64,000 nt of DNA from Craterostigma plantagineum (GCA_027422505.1 JAPQWV010000018.1:11178001-11242000), one strand, 5' to 3'; positions 1-11,774 are shown, counted from the first letter of the stretch. The notes: generated by a model from the sequence alone, not told the origin. Made by a program: numbers and translations.

Positions 1-143
1 TAGATGGGGTGGCCTCTAAGGATGGATACGATGATCTCGTCCGGGTACCGAAATGTGTCCAGATCGAGCTGAAAGTTCGTATCCTGAACCTTCAAGTACA
101 GATTGTGATCGTATATGTGGTTGTATCTTGGATAGCGATCCAT
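1..143 (-). CDS. ORF3 (env-position protein) of element B, N-terminus only
   Basis: An ATG at 143-141 opens a frame of 47 codons that leaves the window at base 1. The product contains the block FQLDLDTFRYPDEIIVSIL, which matches the N-terminal block of ORF3 in element C (FQLDLHTFKCKEEIILSIL) and element A (FKVDLDSFRCDAPVIIEIL). That match identifies it although only the start is visible. The ATG follows directly on an acceptor-like ATCTTATTTTTTCAG (minus strand), so the transcript may be spliced right at the start codon. The function of this family is unknown; it occupies the retroviral env position between pol and the 3' LTR. Whether the rest is intact cannot be told. Confidence 0.75.
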   Translation of the reverse strand, partial: MDRYPRYNHIYDHNLYLKVQDTNFQLDLDTFRYPDEIIVSILRGHPI

Positions 144-1407
144 CTGAAAAAATAAGATATGTAAAAGTTTACTAGTTCAATTTTATTTTCAGTCGAAATA
201 TGAATGAATGTCATCAAACTATAATAATATAGCAAATAATAGCATGTTTGACGAATTTTGAATTGAAATCATGTGAAATGCATAGTGTATGTTCAATTTC
301 AAAAATCGTGATGTCATTATTGTAATTTCGAATAAAATGTTTGTCGCGTGAAAAATCGTTCGAAATTTCCCTAAGTGTTGAATCAGTAAGTCACTGTTCA
401 TGCCGAGAAAATTTTCGGTCGATAAAATTGAATTGCAATTTGATTTCCTATACACCGATTTCGGTCGAGAAATTTTATTTGCGATTTTCGCTACAGAGTA
501 AAAGACTTAGAGAAAAATTTTCTATGTGTTGAAGTTGAAATCTAGACTGTAGTCGATCAATTTTACGATCGAGAAAAATTCCGTGTAAATTTACGATCGA
601 GAAATTATTTCTCAAGTAAATTTACTATCGAGAAATTTTCCTCAATTGAATAAAATTTTTCGATTTGAAATTTATCGAGCGAAATGTGATTTTCGATCTT
701 AAGTAAAAATGAAATTGGTCAGCGAAAGACTAAGTCACTCCGTCGAGAAATTTTATGATCGAAAAATTAAGTGTTGAGAAATTAATTTTTCACTTTTTAA
801 AATTTTTGCGACCAAATTGAAATTAAATTGAAAATTCTATTTTGCGATAGTAAGTTTTACGCTCGATAAAATTTGCTTCTTAAATTGTCTAGTCAGTGCT
901 AAGTTTTTCGCTCGCTGAAAATTATAGTTTGATTTCTCGATGGTAAGTGTAACGGTTAAAATCTTTTATCGTGATGACGAAGTCAAAATTTTGCGATCGA
1001 AAACTAAATCGACACAAATAGGTTCTTAATTCAATTAAGTCTATTTGCGATCGACAAAGTTCTTCGACAACTTCAAACCTTCAAAATACCAGTTTCATCG
1101 AAACTCATTTTATCATCACAGATGGAAATTTCCAATGATTTACGCTATCTGTTTCATCAAAAACCTCGAATCTGTCTAAATAACAGGCATTTAACTCAGA
1201 AAATCCAAGAAGCATGCCTAGATTTAGTGAAACAATATACGTTTAAATGGTTTTTGAAGAACAGTCGAAAAATCTTAACTAAATATGCGAAAACTACAGA
1301 ATGGAAACGCAAATCAAGTTATAACATTCGCAATCGTTAACCGAATCGAATTTCTACCTTAGTCAGACGATTTGAAGTGAAAAATTGAAAGATTTTTGAA
1401 GGATTGT
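144..1407 (-). other. Element B pol-ORF3 spacer, left part
   Basis: Non-coding and AT-rich. From about 300 to 1080 it is densely filled with variants of ATCGAGAAATTT and TTGCGATCGA, the same word family as in B's leader (25500-26000). Frames of 60-72 codons here have no family resemblance and were not called. Bases 1403-1407 (ATTGT) are the left target duplication of element A; the spacer resumes at 15857. Confidence 0.7.
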
Positions 1408-1702
1408 TGTTAGGATATTTAATTGTTGTGTCAATAGTTTAAGTCTTGAGACTTATTATGTAATTATCTTTAGCTTGGGCTTAGGACTAGATTGTAATTA
1501 TTTTATTATTAGTGATTGGGCCTTAATATACCTAGGGTTAATGTGGTATATAAGGTTTTACCAACTCACTTTGAAAGGTAATCAAAGATCAAAAAGCTAA
1601 AATTCGTTTTCACACACTACACACACTACAAGGTGAGAAATTCTCCCTTTTCATTCCATCTAGCTTCTTTGATTCCTTGTTTGGTGCATTTCGGGACCAA
1701 CA
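1408..1702 (+). repeat. 5' LTR of element A
   Basis: Starts TGTTAGGATATT and ends CGGGACCAACA. I see no difference from the 3' LTR. It carries a TATA box at 1547-1554 and a short AC/CT-rich downstream part, and is followed after two bases by the PBS. Confidence 0.95.
1547..1554 (+). promoter_or_regulatory. TATA box of element A 5' LTR
   Basis: TATATAAG in the middle of the LTR, the expected place for the Pol II promoter at U3/R. The same octamer is at 15696-15703 in the 3' LTR and, reversed, at 43636-43643 and 57817-57824 in element D. Confidence 0.65.
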
Positions 1703-1704
1703 AG

Positions 1705-1716
1705 TGGTATCAGAGC
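1705..1716 (+). other. Primer binding site of element A (initiator Met tRNA type)
   Basis: TGGTATCAGAGC, two bases after the LTR end, is the standard plant Ty1/copia primer binding site complementary to the 3' end of initiator Met tRNA. Confidence 0.9.
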
Positions 1717-3377
1717 AAACGTGGATCGATCTTCGTTGATTTGAATCCAGTTTCGTTCGATTCCAAACAAGATCAAAGGTGTTTTTAAGCAAAAATAGGT
1801 TTCGGCATTTTGAGCTTGTTTTGGGGTTTGATACTTCGTTTTTGTGTTTAAAACCCTTCCCCAGATCAAGTCTATGCCTAAAATGTTTTTAGAACACTTT
1901 TGGATCAGTTTTAACGAGTTTTGAGCAAGATTTAAGCAAAAGTTTTCCAGAAAAAGCTAGTTCGGCCATTCTCTGTTTTTTGTCGATTTGACCTATTTCT
2001 TGTTGGTTTTAGCTCACAAATCGGTCGATTATGTGTTTAGGGAAGAATTTCTGAAGTTTAGGATCAAGTTTGAGCGATTTTGGTTGAGATTTGAGCGAGA
2101 ACGAGACGATTCTCTGGCAAAACGCATGAAGGCAATGGAACAGTACATCGATGTTCTTGGCCGCGAAAGTTCTTGCTGAATCGTTCTAGACCGCGAAAAT
2201 TTCTTGACCGCGAAATTTTATCCCGAGAATTTCCAAAAACGCGAAACTCTCCCTTTAACTGCACTTATTCGTAACTGCCTAGTTTCACAGTCCGAGAAAG
2301 TTTTAATCCGCGAATTTGTATTAGGCCAAATTTTGTGTTCTCAACTTTATACTCTATAAAATCCGAGAATTTCCAAAACCGCGAAAATTTCTCTAAGATC
2401 CAATCTTTCTCAAGTTCATACTCTTTAAAATCAGAAATTTTATACCCGAGAAAGTCTATTCCACGAATTTTTTTTCTGAGCCGCGAAATTTTCAAAAATC
2501 TGAGAAATTCTACTAAGTCGAGATTTTAACGGCCGAGAATTTTTTACAAACTCCATATACTAGAAAGCTCATCCCGCGAATCTTTCTAGGCCGCGAATTT
2601 TTTTTCAGCCGAGAACTTTCTGACAATTTTTCCATACGAGAAAGTTTTCTCAAGTCCGCGAAAGTTTTGAACTCAGTGAAGATTTTACATCCGAGAAACT
2701 TTTTTAAGGCCGAGAAATTTTTTTTTGTCATGAAAATCCTTACCTCCGAGAAAGTTTTCTAAGCCGAAATTTTTGAAATTTTACATCTGAGAATTCCTTT
2801 TCTTTAACTAAGAAAGTTTTGAAATTCACGAAAGTTTTCAATCCGAGAAACTTTCAACGCCGAGAAAATTTATCTCATCTGAGAAAGTTGTTTCTTTTCT
2901 TCTTTCAAATCCGAGAAATTTTCGAGAATTTTTTTTTTTCAGAATTTCGCTTTAAAACTCTCAAACACCGAAATTTCTCAACACCCAATTTCTCAGATAA
3001 CACTTCATTCATCACGTCTCCTCGAGCTGCGAAATTTTTTTTTTCACGATAAATTCGTCTTGGGCTAAACTTTTCTCAAAATTTTTTAAGATTTGATCCT
3101 TACACTTTAGTACTATCTCCCTAAACCACATTTGAGATAAATTTGTTTTTGCTTTCCAAGTCTCAATTTAAATCTCTAGAACTTCTCCCAATTTCAAGAT
3201 GTATTTCTCTTTCATACATTATCGACCATCACACACGCTCACTTAGTTCTAAGAAATTCTTTAAACAATTTTATTCTCAAAACTCTACTTATTAAACTCG
3301 TATCTCTCATATCGTTCGTTACTAACTTTCTTATCTACGCAAGATCAAAAACCACGGACGATTCGACTGCACCAACC
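1717..3377 (+). other. Leader of element A with dense short-word repeats
   Basis: No credible coding region. From about 2160 to 2970 the words CCGAGAAAGTTT and CCGCGAAATTTT recur every 20-40 bases with variation. The same word family recurs in the A spacer (10010-11760) and in both non-coding regions of element D. This may be packaging, dimerisation or translation-control sequence; no function is shown. Confidence 0.7.
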
Positions 3378-6314
3378 ATGTCTACCACGAACGACATCTC
3401 CATAGTGGGCTCCGACACCAGACCTCCGATGCTGCGACAAGGCGACTACAGCATATGGACAAACCGCTTCCTCACGTTCATCAGGAACAAAGGCGCACCA
3501 CTCTCTCAATACCTTTTGGACTCCATCTTCAATGGTCCAGCACAGTTCTGGACAATCGTCCCTGCACAGCCAAATGCAAATCCTCCCATGGATGAACGCC
3601 GCACTCCTAGAGGTCCCATCAATGAGGATGAACTGGCTCGCGAACAGGCCGACGAGACTGCCAAAGGATACCTCTTCCAGGCTTTAGGAAACGAGGTCTA
3701 TGGTCACGTTGAGTGCTGCACAACTGCCAAGGAAATATGGGATGAACTTGCAGAAATTATGGCAGGCACAACCGAAAGTGCTCAGGGGAGGAAATCAGCG
3801 TGTCTCTCACAGTACGAACACTTTCAGGCCTATGAAGGAGAGGAACTACGTGACACATACCTCCGATACTTGAAGGTCATCAATGAACTCAAGAAAGCCA
3901 GGATCTCGAGGGACAAATTCGATATCAACAACCGCTTCCTTGGTAGCCTCAAACCACATTGGGGCAATGCAATCGTGATGATGATTCAAAGTAAGGACCT
4001 CTCCAACACTTCCATCCATGCTCTTTATGACAGTCTGTCTGCCTATGCTCCTTACGTGCAACCTCAGTCCACCAACACTCGAGTCGACCCACTGGCACTC
4101 CTCTCGAACAAAACCAATGAACGATCGTCCATCACTAAGGCCAAACAGAACAAAGGGAAGCTGCCAGCTGTAGTTTCTGACACCTCTTCAGGATCCGAAG
4201 CCGATTCAGAATCCGATGAAGATGTTCGTGACATTCGCAAGCAACTGGCAATGCTCACTAAGCTGGTCTCAAAGAAGATCGGGAAAAAATCCTCATCCTC
4301 CTCCAATCGCCAAAGAACCTATAGCGGCACCAAAAGGATGACTCCCACGGAGGACACTAAGCCAACAAAGAAAGCAGAGGACTCCGCACCTCAAAAGTCT
4401 GTGAAGTGCTTTCGGTGTGGTAAGCCAGGCCACTTTGCCAAAGAATGCCACGCCCCACGCGTGAAGGACTCCGGGTACTATGACCGAAAGGCCAGAATGA
4501 CCCGCAAGATGGAAAGTGGGAAAGCCCTACTCACTGAAGAAGCTGAATGGGTGAATGACACCTCAGAAGACGAGGAGCCTAAGGATGAAGATTGCTGCAT
4601 GGCAAGGCTGGTCGAACATGACGAGGACGAGGAGATGGGTCACACCGGTGAAAACACAGCTAATACTCCTACCAACGCTGAGTCTGAGGTACGAATCTCA
4701 CACCTTGATGATGTGTTTACTCACCGACACGCCATTAAGAAACCCACCGTAGACGCTAGGGATTATGATGAACTTAAGCTAAAATTTGAAAACAACTATG
4801 CCTTACTTAGTCTAAAAATAGAAGAACTTGCACGTGCAAACGAACGTCTAATGGCCTCTGAAGCTTTAGTCAAACGTCTGCAAAGCAAGAACAAACAAAG
4901 TGAGACTAAGGTTAAGGAAACTACACTAGCCATGAGTTCATGTGAAACTTCTCGCCTCCTGACGGCCTCCCAATATGAACTGCTTACAAAGGAAAGAGTA
5001 AGACTATACCACAAGGTAAAAGAACTTGAAGAGCAACTTCACCTTAGAAACGAAAACTCACGCATTTTATGCCTGTTGAACCAACCAGTGGAAACAGAAT
5101 TCTACAACGCACGGGGGGGGATCGGACTGTCTAGCAATTGCAATCCAACACCGCTAACAGTTAAAAGATACAACATGTGCAACACTGCATTCTTGCAAAC
5201 AAAAAATGGTGCTCCCCCGCAGCTTAAGCCATTTGTGAGATCATCCTCCGCTGCCATCTCAGAAGAAACAAGAGAACAGAACATTCATTGGGCAGAAATC
5301 GCGTATGACTACACAGAGTTGAACAATAGAGATAAGGCTAAGGTATCCTCACTCTCGGAGGATGTCGAAAACTTACTCCCAAACAAAGAACAGGAAGCTG
5401 CTTTTCAAGATGAGCTCTCTCGCACTTACATCCCAAAGAAACTACTACTCATAGCAGAACTAGAACGACAACTAGAAGTAGAAAGGAAGGCCTTTGCAAA
5501 AGAGCGAGATGAGCTACTTAGCAAAATCTACACACTAGAAAAATTTCCCAATACGAACTGCTCCACATCGAGTCAAGTACCCGATTCTCAAACATGTAAA
5601 TGTAAGAGGACGGCGAAAATGACTCCTGAAGCTGACATATGTTCTAACACTAACTCTAGTATTCTTATGGATACAGGGAATGTGAGTTCGACGTCTCTGG
5701 AGGGCAGTACGTATCAGACAAAGGCGAATCCACTCTTCAATGACAAGAAGAAAAAACCATCATATATTTATTCTTCCTCTCTATGTACGGAATCCCAATG
5801 TCCTAAGGTCGTAGACAATTATGTTGCCAAAACTCATCTCTCTTTTGCCAAGCTTATGTCTATGTGCTGCTGCAATGAATTTGTTCTTCCACGCTTCCAT
5901 GAATACGAAACACATGAACACGCAACACTCCGACCACGCAAGCGAAGTTCATCTACTACGTCCTTGAATTCGCCCATCTCGCCTAAACCGAAGGTTAAGC
6001 GAAAACGCCTCTCGCCGTCAAACGCAAACTCACCTACTACTCGCAAACCAAAGGCGACCAAAACCGAAGCGCGAAAACAACAACCACATTTCACACACCA
6101 TTTCATGTATAAGGCACCATACATGCAAGCACAAGTTAGGAAAATATGGGTTAGAAAAACCATAATCCCGCCTAATCAAACAAAGGACAAAGGGAAAGCT
6201 AAATTAGAATCGACGCAATCTGATTTAGAAACCACATTTCCCTTTAAGCGCTTGAAAACTTTACTTGTATCACAAAAAGGCCCCGTCCGAATACGGGGAT
6301 CCAACGTTTGCTGA
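3378..6314 (+). CDS. gag: Gag of element A, 978 aa, intact
   Basis: Structural protein that forms the cytoplasmic particle and packages element RNA. The N-terminal third (about residues 1-220) has the copia Gag layout, opening with a motif around GDYSIW and containing a UBN2-like helical region. A CCHC zinc knuckle is at C344, C347, H352, C357. After an acidic stretch, residues about 455-570 form a long Glu/Lys/Leu-rich coiled coil. The Lys/Arg/Ser-rich C-terminus is about residues 850-970. The extended, coiled-coil-bearing Gag is typical of the Sirevirus lineage. The ATG at 3378 is the first in frame after the leader. The frame ends TGA TAA (6312-6317) and pol follows in the same frame. Element D has a damaged copy. 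Confidence 0.9.
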   Translation: MSTTNDISIVGSDTRPPMLRQGDYSIWTNRFLTFIRNKGAPLSQYLLDSIFNGPAQFWTIVPAQPNANPPMDERRTPRGPINEDELAREQADETAKGYLFQALGNEVYGHVECCTTAKEIWDELAEIMAGTTESAQGRKSACLSQYEHFQAYEGEELRDTYLRYLKVINELKKARISRDKFDINNRFLGSLKPHWGNAIVMMIQSKDLSNTSIHALYDSLSAYAPYVQPQSTNTRVDPLALLSNKTNERSSITKAKQNKGKLPAVVSDTSSGSEADSESDEDVRDIRKQLAMLTKLVSKKIGKKSSSSSNRQRTYSGTKRMTPTEDTKPTKKAEDSAPQKSVKCFRCGKPGHFAKECHAPRVKDSGYYDRKARMTRKMESGKALLTEEAEWVNDTSEDEEPKDEDCCMARLVEHDEDEEMGHTGENTANTPTNAESEVRISHLDDVFTHRHAIKKPTVDARDYDELKLKFENNYALLSLKIEELARANERLMASEALVKRLQSKNKQSETKVKETTLAMSSCETSRLLTASQYELLTKERVRLYHKVKELEEQLHLRNENSRILCLLNQPVETEFYNARGGIGLSSNCNPTPLTVKRYNMCNTAFLQTKNGAPPQLKPFVRSSSAAISEETREQNIHWAEIAYDYTELNNRDKAKVSSLSEDVENLLPNKEQEAAFQDELSRTYIPKKLLLIAELERQLEVERKAFAKERDELLSKIYTLEKFPNTNCSTSSQVPDSQTCKCKRTAKMTPEADICSNTNSSILMDTGNVSSTSLEGSTYQTKANPLFNDKKKKPSYIYSSSLCTESQCPKVVDNYVAKTHLSFAKLMSMCCCNEFVLPRFHEYETHEHATLRPRKRSSSTTSLNSPISPKPKVKRKRLSPSNANSPTTRKPKATKTEARKQQPHFTHHFMYKAPYMQAQVRKIWVRKTIIPPNQTKDKGKAKLESTQSDLETTFPFKRLKTLLVSQKGPVRIRGSNVC

Positions 6315-6323
6315 TAATTGCAG
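6281..6323 (+). promoter_or_regulatory. gag/pol junction of element A: hairpin, tandem stops, acceptor-like site
   Basis: CCCCGT (6281-6286) and ACGGGG (6293-6298) form a perfect 6-bp stem with a 6-base loop, 13 bases before in-frame TGA TAA (6312-6317). TTGCAG (6318-6323) follows, directly before the protease coding sequence. Element D has the same arrangement. This could serve stop-codon readthrough, or the CAG could be a 3' splice site. The order hairpin-then-stop is unusual, since readthrough stimulators normally lie downstream of the stop. Confidence 0.5.
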
Positions 6324-9300
6324 GTCTGTCATGTGTGGTATCTAGACTCGGGTTGCTCCACACACATGACAGGGAATATGGAGCTGTTGAGCAACTTCTC
6401 CGAGCGCTATCTCGGAAGGGTCTCCTTCGGAAACGGCCAAATGGCGCCAATTCTAGGAACTGGCGATCTCGTGCACGATAAACTGACAATCAAGGGCATC
6501 TCCTATGTCGAGGGTTTGAGCTACAATCTCTTCAGCATTGGTCGATTCTGCGACAAAGGATACAAGGTTCTCTTCGAATCTGACATCTGCAGCATTATGA
6601 ATGCCTCAGGACAATCTCTTCTTTCTGGAACGCGCACGTCTCACCTTTACGTGCTCAACCTCACGACCTCTCGACCAGTATGCCTTCTCTCTCGAGCCGC
6701 ACCCAAGTTGAACGATTTGTGGCACCGTCGTCTTTCACATCTCAACTTCAAGACCATCAACAAACTGCGTCAGAATAAACTCGTCAACGGTCTACCCCAA
6801 CTGACATATCATAAGGAACACCTCTGCACTGCATGCGAATTGGGGAAGATGAAGCGATCGTCTCATGTCTCTAAGGAAACACCGTCCTCTAAGCTCATCC
6901 TCGAGCTCATACACATGGATCTATGTGGACCAATGCCTACGGCCACACTCGGAGGAAGACGGTATATTCTTGTAATTATAGACGATTTTTCACGCTACAC
7001 GTGGACGAAACTCATACGTACAAAGGATGAAGTTCCTGATATAATCATCGAGTTTGTTGTTGCGTCCCAAACTCTTTATCAACAGAATGTTCGGATTATC
7101 AGAACAGACAACGGAACTGAGTTTAAGAACAAGAAGCTCAGTGATTTCTATGCCACTCAGGGAATCACTCAGCAGTTCTCAGCTGTGAAGACACCTGAAC
7201 AGAATGGTGTCGTTGAGCGCAAGAACAGGACACTAGTTGAAGCTGCCAGGACTCTTCTCATCCAATCCGGACTTCCTCATTCTCTTTGGGGCGAAGCTAT
7301 TCAAACGGCTTGCTACACACAGAACCGGGCTTCCATCCACAAAAGATTCAACCGCACCCCATACGAAATGCTGAATAACCGTCGTATCCCCGATATATCT
7401 TATCTAAGGATCTTCGGTTGCCGATGTTTTGTGGCCAATGATCGCCAACATCTTGGGAAGCTTGATCCAAAAGCACTTGAAGGCATCTTTGTTGGATATT
7501 CACTAAATTCAAAGGCATACAGAGTCTATCTTAAGGAGAAACGGTCAGTAATAGAAAGCACGAATGTCTCTTTTGACGAAAGCGAAGGCGATCTCATAGC
7601 TTCTGGGCATATCAGTCCAGAACCAGGTCTTCTACAGACGTTGACAAAAGGTCAATCTTCAATGGCGGGAACGTCCTCATCTGAGGGCAATTATGGCGAA
7701 CTGGATCTCGATCTGCTCTTCGAGTACTTCTACCCAGTTCACAAGACTCCCGTCGCCACCACTCAACCTACCGCTGCACCCACTCCACATACACCACCAG
7801 CTACCGGCAATAACGTCGTCCCTCCAAACCTGGATGCTCTCAATCCCAATGAAGACGACATATTACCCAACCCCGGGAATATTGCTGATTCAGATGCAGA
7901 ACCCTCTCAATTCAATACGATTGAGATCTCTTCTTCAGACACCGGGACCCAATCTAATGAGCTTCAAGTAGACACTAATGCGGCCAGCTCCTCACAAACC
8001 AACGTGCCACTTTGGGCTCGCTCTCACCCTACCGATCAGATTATTGGGGATCCCTCATCCGGTGTTTCAACACGTTCGGCTACGATGAATGAAAGCTTGT
8101 TTGCTTGCTATCTCAGTCAAGTCGAACCATCACGAGTAGCTGAAGCTCTCAACGATCCTGATTGGCTGATTGCAATGCAGGAAGAAATAAATCAGTTTGA
8201 ACGTTTGCAGGTTTGGGAACTCGTACCACGACCTCACGATAGATCCATTATCGGCACAAAATGGATCTTTAAGAACAAAAAGGATGAAGATGGTGTTGTT
8301 ATTCGAAATAAAGCAAGACTTGTGGCTAAGGGGTACAATCAACAAGAAGGCATCGACTACGATGAAACTTTCGCCCCAGTTGCCAGGATTGAAGCCATAC
8401 GAATGTTCCTTGCTTTTGCTGCTCACAAGAACTTCAAAGTCTACCAAATGGACGTGAAGACTGCATTTCTGAATGGATTTCTCAAAGAAGAAGTGTACGT
8501 TGATCAACCTGAAGGGTTCTTGAGCGAAGAGTTTCCTCATCACGTTTATCGACTCTACAAGGCCCTCTACGGACTAAAACAGGCTCCCCGAGCTTGGTAT
8601 GACGTCCTTTCAGATTTCCTTGTTCAGTCTGGATTCAAGAAAGGATCTCTGGATACAACTCTCTTCACTAAGCGGAGTGGCCCGGACATCATGATTGTAC
8701 AAATTTATGTCGATGACATCATTTTTGGATCGACTGAACCTCAACTGTGCGAAGAGTTCGCAGAATTGATGAAAGAGAAATTTGAAATGAGTATGATGGG
8801 TGAACTAAATTTCTTTCTTGGTCTTCAAGTAAAGCAACTCCCCAACGGAATCTTCATCAATCAGTCCAAATACATCCATGACATCCTCGAGAAGTATGGA
8901 ATGAAGGATGCTAAGACTGCTGCTACACCTATGTCACCCTCTGGCCGACCCGACGCAGACCCATCTGGTGTTCCCGTTGACCAAACCGTCTATCGAGGGA
9001 TAATAGGCTCTCTTCTGTACCTCACTGCTAGTCGACCGGATATCGTTCTCTCGACAGGAATTTGCGCTCGTTTTCAGGCAACACCAAAGGAATCCCACCT
9101 CACTGCTGTCAAAAGGATTCTCCGCTATCTCAAAGGAACACCCAATCTGGGCTTGTGGTACCCCACTCTATCGGACTTCAAACTGGCTGGATTCTCTGAC
9201 TCGGATTATGCAGGATGCAAGATGGACAGAAAAAGCACCTCTGGAGCTGCACACTTCTTGGGCGGTAAACTCGTAAGTTGGTCGTCTCGAAAACAAAACT

Positions 9301-9653
9301 GTGTCTCAACTTCGTCGACGGAGGCAGAATATGTCGCCGCCGCTAGTTGCTGTTCACAGCTTTTGTGGATGAGAACCCAACTACGAGATTTTAATATTCA
9401 CGTTGATAAAATTCCCATTTATTGTGACTCAAAAAGTGCTATTGCGATGACGAGTAATCCGGTACATCACTCTAGAACAAAACACATAGATATTCGTCAC
9501 CACTTCATCAAAGAACATGTAGAACAAGGGACAATTGAATTGCACTACGTCACAACCGAAGATCAATTGGCCGACATTTTCACAAAACCGTTGGATGTCA
9601 AACGATTCCAACACCTAGTGACTATGTTGGGCATGTTGAATATTCAGTTGTGA
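6318..9653 (+). CDS. pol: Pol of element A: protease-integrase-RT-RNase H, 1111 codons, intact
   Basis: Replication and integration enzymes in copia order. Aspartic protease motif [11 protein letters not shown] near residues 9-19. GAG-pre-integrase HHCC zinc finger about 134-185 ([10 protein letters not shown] ... CTACELGK). Integrase DDE with D about 200 (IHMDLCGPM), D about 264 (RTDNGTEF) and E about 300 (NGVVERKNR). A Ser/Pro/Thr-rich linker, then reverse transcriptase with YVDD about 797-800, and RNase H with DSDYAG about 960 and YCDSKSAI about 1035. The frame opens right after TGA TAA with no ATG near its start, so expression must depend on gag through readthrough, splicing or another recoding. 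All catalytic residues I can see are present, so this copy may be active. Confidence 0.93.
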   Translation: MQVCHVWYLDSGCSTHMTGNMELLSNFSERYLGRVSFGNGQMAPILGTGDLVHDKLTIKGISYVEGLSYNLFSIGRFCDKGYKVLFESDICSIMNASGQSLLSGTRTSHLYVLNLTTSRPVCLLSRAAPKLNDLWHRRLSHLNFKTINKLRQNKLVNGLPQLTYHKEHLCTACELGKMKRSSHVSKETPSSKLILELIHMDLCGPMPTATLGGRRYILVIIDDFSRYTWTKLIRTKDEVPDIIIEFVVASQTLYQQNVRIIRTDNGTEFKNKKLSDFYATQGITQQFSAVKTPEQNGVVERKNRTLVEAARTLLIQSGLPHSLWGEAIQTACYTQNRASIHKRFNRTPYEMLNNRRIPDISYLRIFGCRCFVANDRQHLGKLDPKALEGIFVGYSLNSKAYRVYLKEKRSVIESTNVSFDESEGDLIASGHISPEPGLLQTLTKGQSSMAGTSSSEGNYGELDLDLLFEYFYPVHKTPVATTQPTAAPTPHTPPATGNNVVPPNLDALNPNEDDILPNPGNIADSDAEPSQFNTIEISSSDTGTQSNELQVDTNAASSSQTNVPLWARSHPTDQIIGDPSSGVSTRSATMNESLFACYLSQVEPSRVAEALNDPDWLIAMQEEINQFERLQVWELVPRPHDRSIIGTKWIFKNKKDEDGVVIRNKARLVAKGYNQQEGIDYDETFAPVARIEAIRMFLAFAAHKNFKVYQMDVKTAFLNGFLKEEVYVDQPEGFLSEEFPHHVYRLYKALYGLKQAPRAWYDVLSDFLVQSGFKKGSLDTTLFTKRSGPDIMIVQIYVDDIIFGSTEPQLCEEFAELMKEKFEMSMMGELNFFLGLQVKQLPNGIFINQSKYIHDILEKYGMKDAKTAATPMSPSGRPDADPSGVPVDQTVYRGIIGSLLYLTASRPDIVLSTGICARFQATPKESHLTAVKRILRYLKGTPNLGLWYPTLSDFKLAGFSDSDYAGCKMDRKSTSGAAHFLGGKLVSWSSRKQNCVSTSSTEAEYVAAASCCSQLLWMRTQLRDFNIHVDKIPIYCDSKSAIAMTSNPVHHSRTKHIDIRHHFIKEHVEQGTIELHYVTTEDQLADIFTKPLDVKRFQHLVTMLGMLNIQL

Positions 9654-9739
9654 TCAATCGTCTCTACTTGAACTTTGATTAAGTGTACATATTTCCTTTC
9701 CACTTCACTACATTTTCTATGTGTCGTCTGGATTATGTC

Positions 9740-9896
9740 TTTTGAGGGGGAGTTTTTTTCAATTAAGGGGGAGCGTCTGATATTTCATTATTTATTTAAA
9801 ACGAGAATTTTTCAATTAAGGGGAGCGTCTGATATTTCATTATTTAAAACGGGGAGTTTTGCGATTAAGGGGGAGCTTCTTATTTTTATTATTTAA
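9740..9896 (+). repeat. Purine-tract array after pol, element A
   Basis: Three to four imperfect units of about 50-60 bp, each with AGGGGGAG or a close variant (9745-9752, 9766-9773, about 9819, 9868-9875) followed by GCGTCTGATATTTCATT or similar. Repeated AGGGGGAG tracts here are a known Sirevirus hallmark; they may act as extra plus-strand primers. Confidence 0.75.
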
Positions 9897-11774
9897 AAAA
9901 AAAAAAAATGGGGTTGAAATTTTAAAAGTTTGGTCAAACTGTGTCAAAATCGAACCAATTAAAATATTTTGGGTTGAATTTCTAATTTCTGGTCAAAAAG
10001 GGTCAAAATTGGGTCCAAGACCGCGAAATTCAGCTAACTTAAGGTTTTGACCAAGCCCGCGAATTTTCGGCCCATTTACTCAAAAATTCGCATATACAGT
10101 CTCTCCAATCGTAAAACCCTAAAACCCTTAACAGTTTTCTCATTATCCTAAAGATCCCGAGAAAATTTAAAAATTTCGCAACCTCTCTCTCAAAAAATTC
10201 GCAATCCCTCTGTCAAAAATTCGCAACACCTCACATCCTCGTCTTCGTCAAATCTGCATTCAAATTTCATTTCCTGCTAACTCCATCATCGCAAATCAGT
10301 TTTTCGGTATGAATGCGTCTTAAATAACCCAATTTCTGTTCGATTTTACCGTGTTTGACCCATATTATTAAAACTGCTAAGCTACGGTTTATATTTTTCT
10401 CGGCTCTGAATCGCATGTATGCTAGGTTCTCCTTGTTTAATATCCCCAAATACGCATTACCCATTCAATTACGAATCGATTGAGCCCAGATTACAGCATT
10501 TTGGTTAAGATTTGAGTAGGTCTAGGGGTAAAATTTATTACGTCGCTTCGCTGCTTTCAACTATGTTCTTCACCGCGAAATTTTCTCAGATAAAGTGCTT
10601 TAAATTGTTAAATTTTCGCTGCTACAGTATCATAAGCCCCGCGAATTTTTTTTTTCACCGAGAAACTTTCTCAGAAAAATTGCTTTAAATGATAAAATTC
10701 GCTGCTACAGTGAGATGAGCTCCGCGAAATTTTCAACTTACCCGAGAAAATACTTGCACTACTGTAAGTGTTGCCCCGCGAAATTTTTTACACTACAGTG
10801 AGTGTAGCCCGCGAAATTTTTAATATACCTGAGAAAAATTCTGCACTACAGTGAGTGTAGCCCCGCGAAATTTTATCTGAGAAACTTTCGTATGAGAATT
10901 TACATATCTTAAAATTTCGCTGCTACAGCACGTGAAGTCCCACGAAAACTTCATATACTTCACTCCATTATCCAGATTTTCGCATCGTTTCTTTTTTCTC
11001 GCATCTACAGTGCACTGAAAATTTTCTCAATCCACAAGTTTTTTTTAACCGCGAAAATCTCATACACTCGCATCTACAGTGAACAAAAAATTTCTCAAAT
11101 CCACAAAGACTTTTCAATCCGCGAAATTTTCATTATATGCCGAATGCGAAATTTTGAAACATGAGAAAACTATCATTAAGTGCGAGATTTTTGAAATTCT
11201 GAAATTGTGGCTAAGTGCGAAATGTTGAAACTTGAGAAATTTTTTTAACGTGTGAGAGTTTTGTGACTGAGTGCAAAATTTCTTGAACCTTGAGAAAATT
11301 TCTATATCTGATAAGTTGCGATTTTTTTTTTCTCATCATATGCGAAAATTTGCACAACTTGCGAGATTCCACCACTTGCGAAAATCCTTCCATACTTGCG
11401 AAAAATCTCCTTAAATGCGAAAATTTTCTCTTTATGCGACAATTTTCTCGGCAAAATTTCTCTAAGTACTGAATACGAAATTTCTATGCTATATGCGAAA
11501 ATATTCCATGCATCAGATATTTTATACAACATGCGAAAATATCCTCGACATTTCTACGTGTCATAATCTGCGAAAATTCTTCCATTACATGAGCAATTTT
11601 ACATGTCGTGTGAAATTTTTTTTCTCTCGATATGACTATGTGTTATACTTAGCAAATTTTTCCATGTCCCATACACATCTTCATATCTGAAAATTTCCTA
11701 AGTGTTGAAAAATTTCGTTTAAATGCCTAAAATTGTCGAAACTCGCTACTGCATCATTTTCGCGAACTAACCTA
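9897..11774 (+). other. pol-ORF3 spacer of element A
   Basis: Non-coding. From about 10010 it is filled with CGCGAAATTTT and TGCGAAAATTT words. Around 10640-10870 it holds GCTACAGT repeats, including CTACAGTGAGTGTAG, which can form a CTACA/TGTAG hairpin. No believable ORF on either strand. Confidence 0.7.

Noticed and set aside
1122..1340. 72-codon plus-strand ORF after an acceptor-like TCATCACAG
   Set aside because: Basic, low-complexity product in repetitive spacer of a decayed element, with no counterpart in other elements. Not called.
2265..3052. Basic, Phe-rich frames in the leader of A on both strands
   Set aside because: Products of the CCGAGAAATTTT word repeat; no start context, no conservation with D at the frame level.
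5560..5600. PDSQT in A Gag and PDSQT in B Gag as a possible dynein light chain LC8 motif, known to bind some Sirevirus Gags
   Set aside because: The two sites are not at matching positions in the proteins and do not fit the usual KxTQT form. Too weak.
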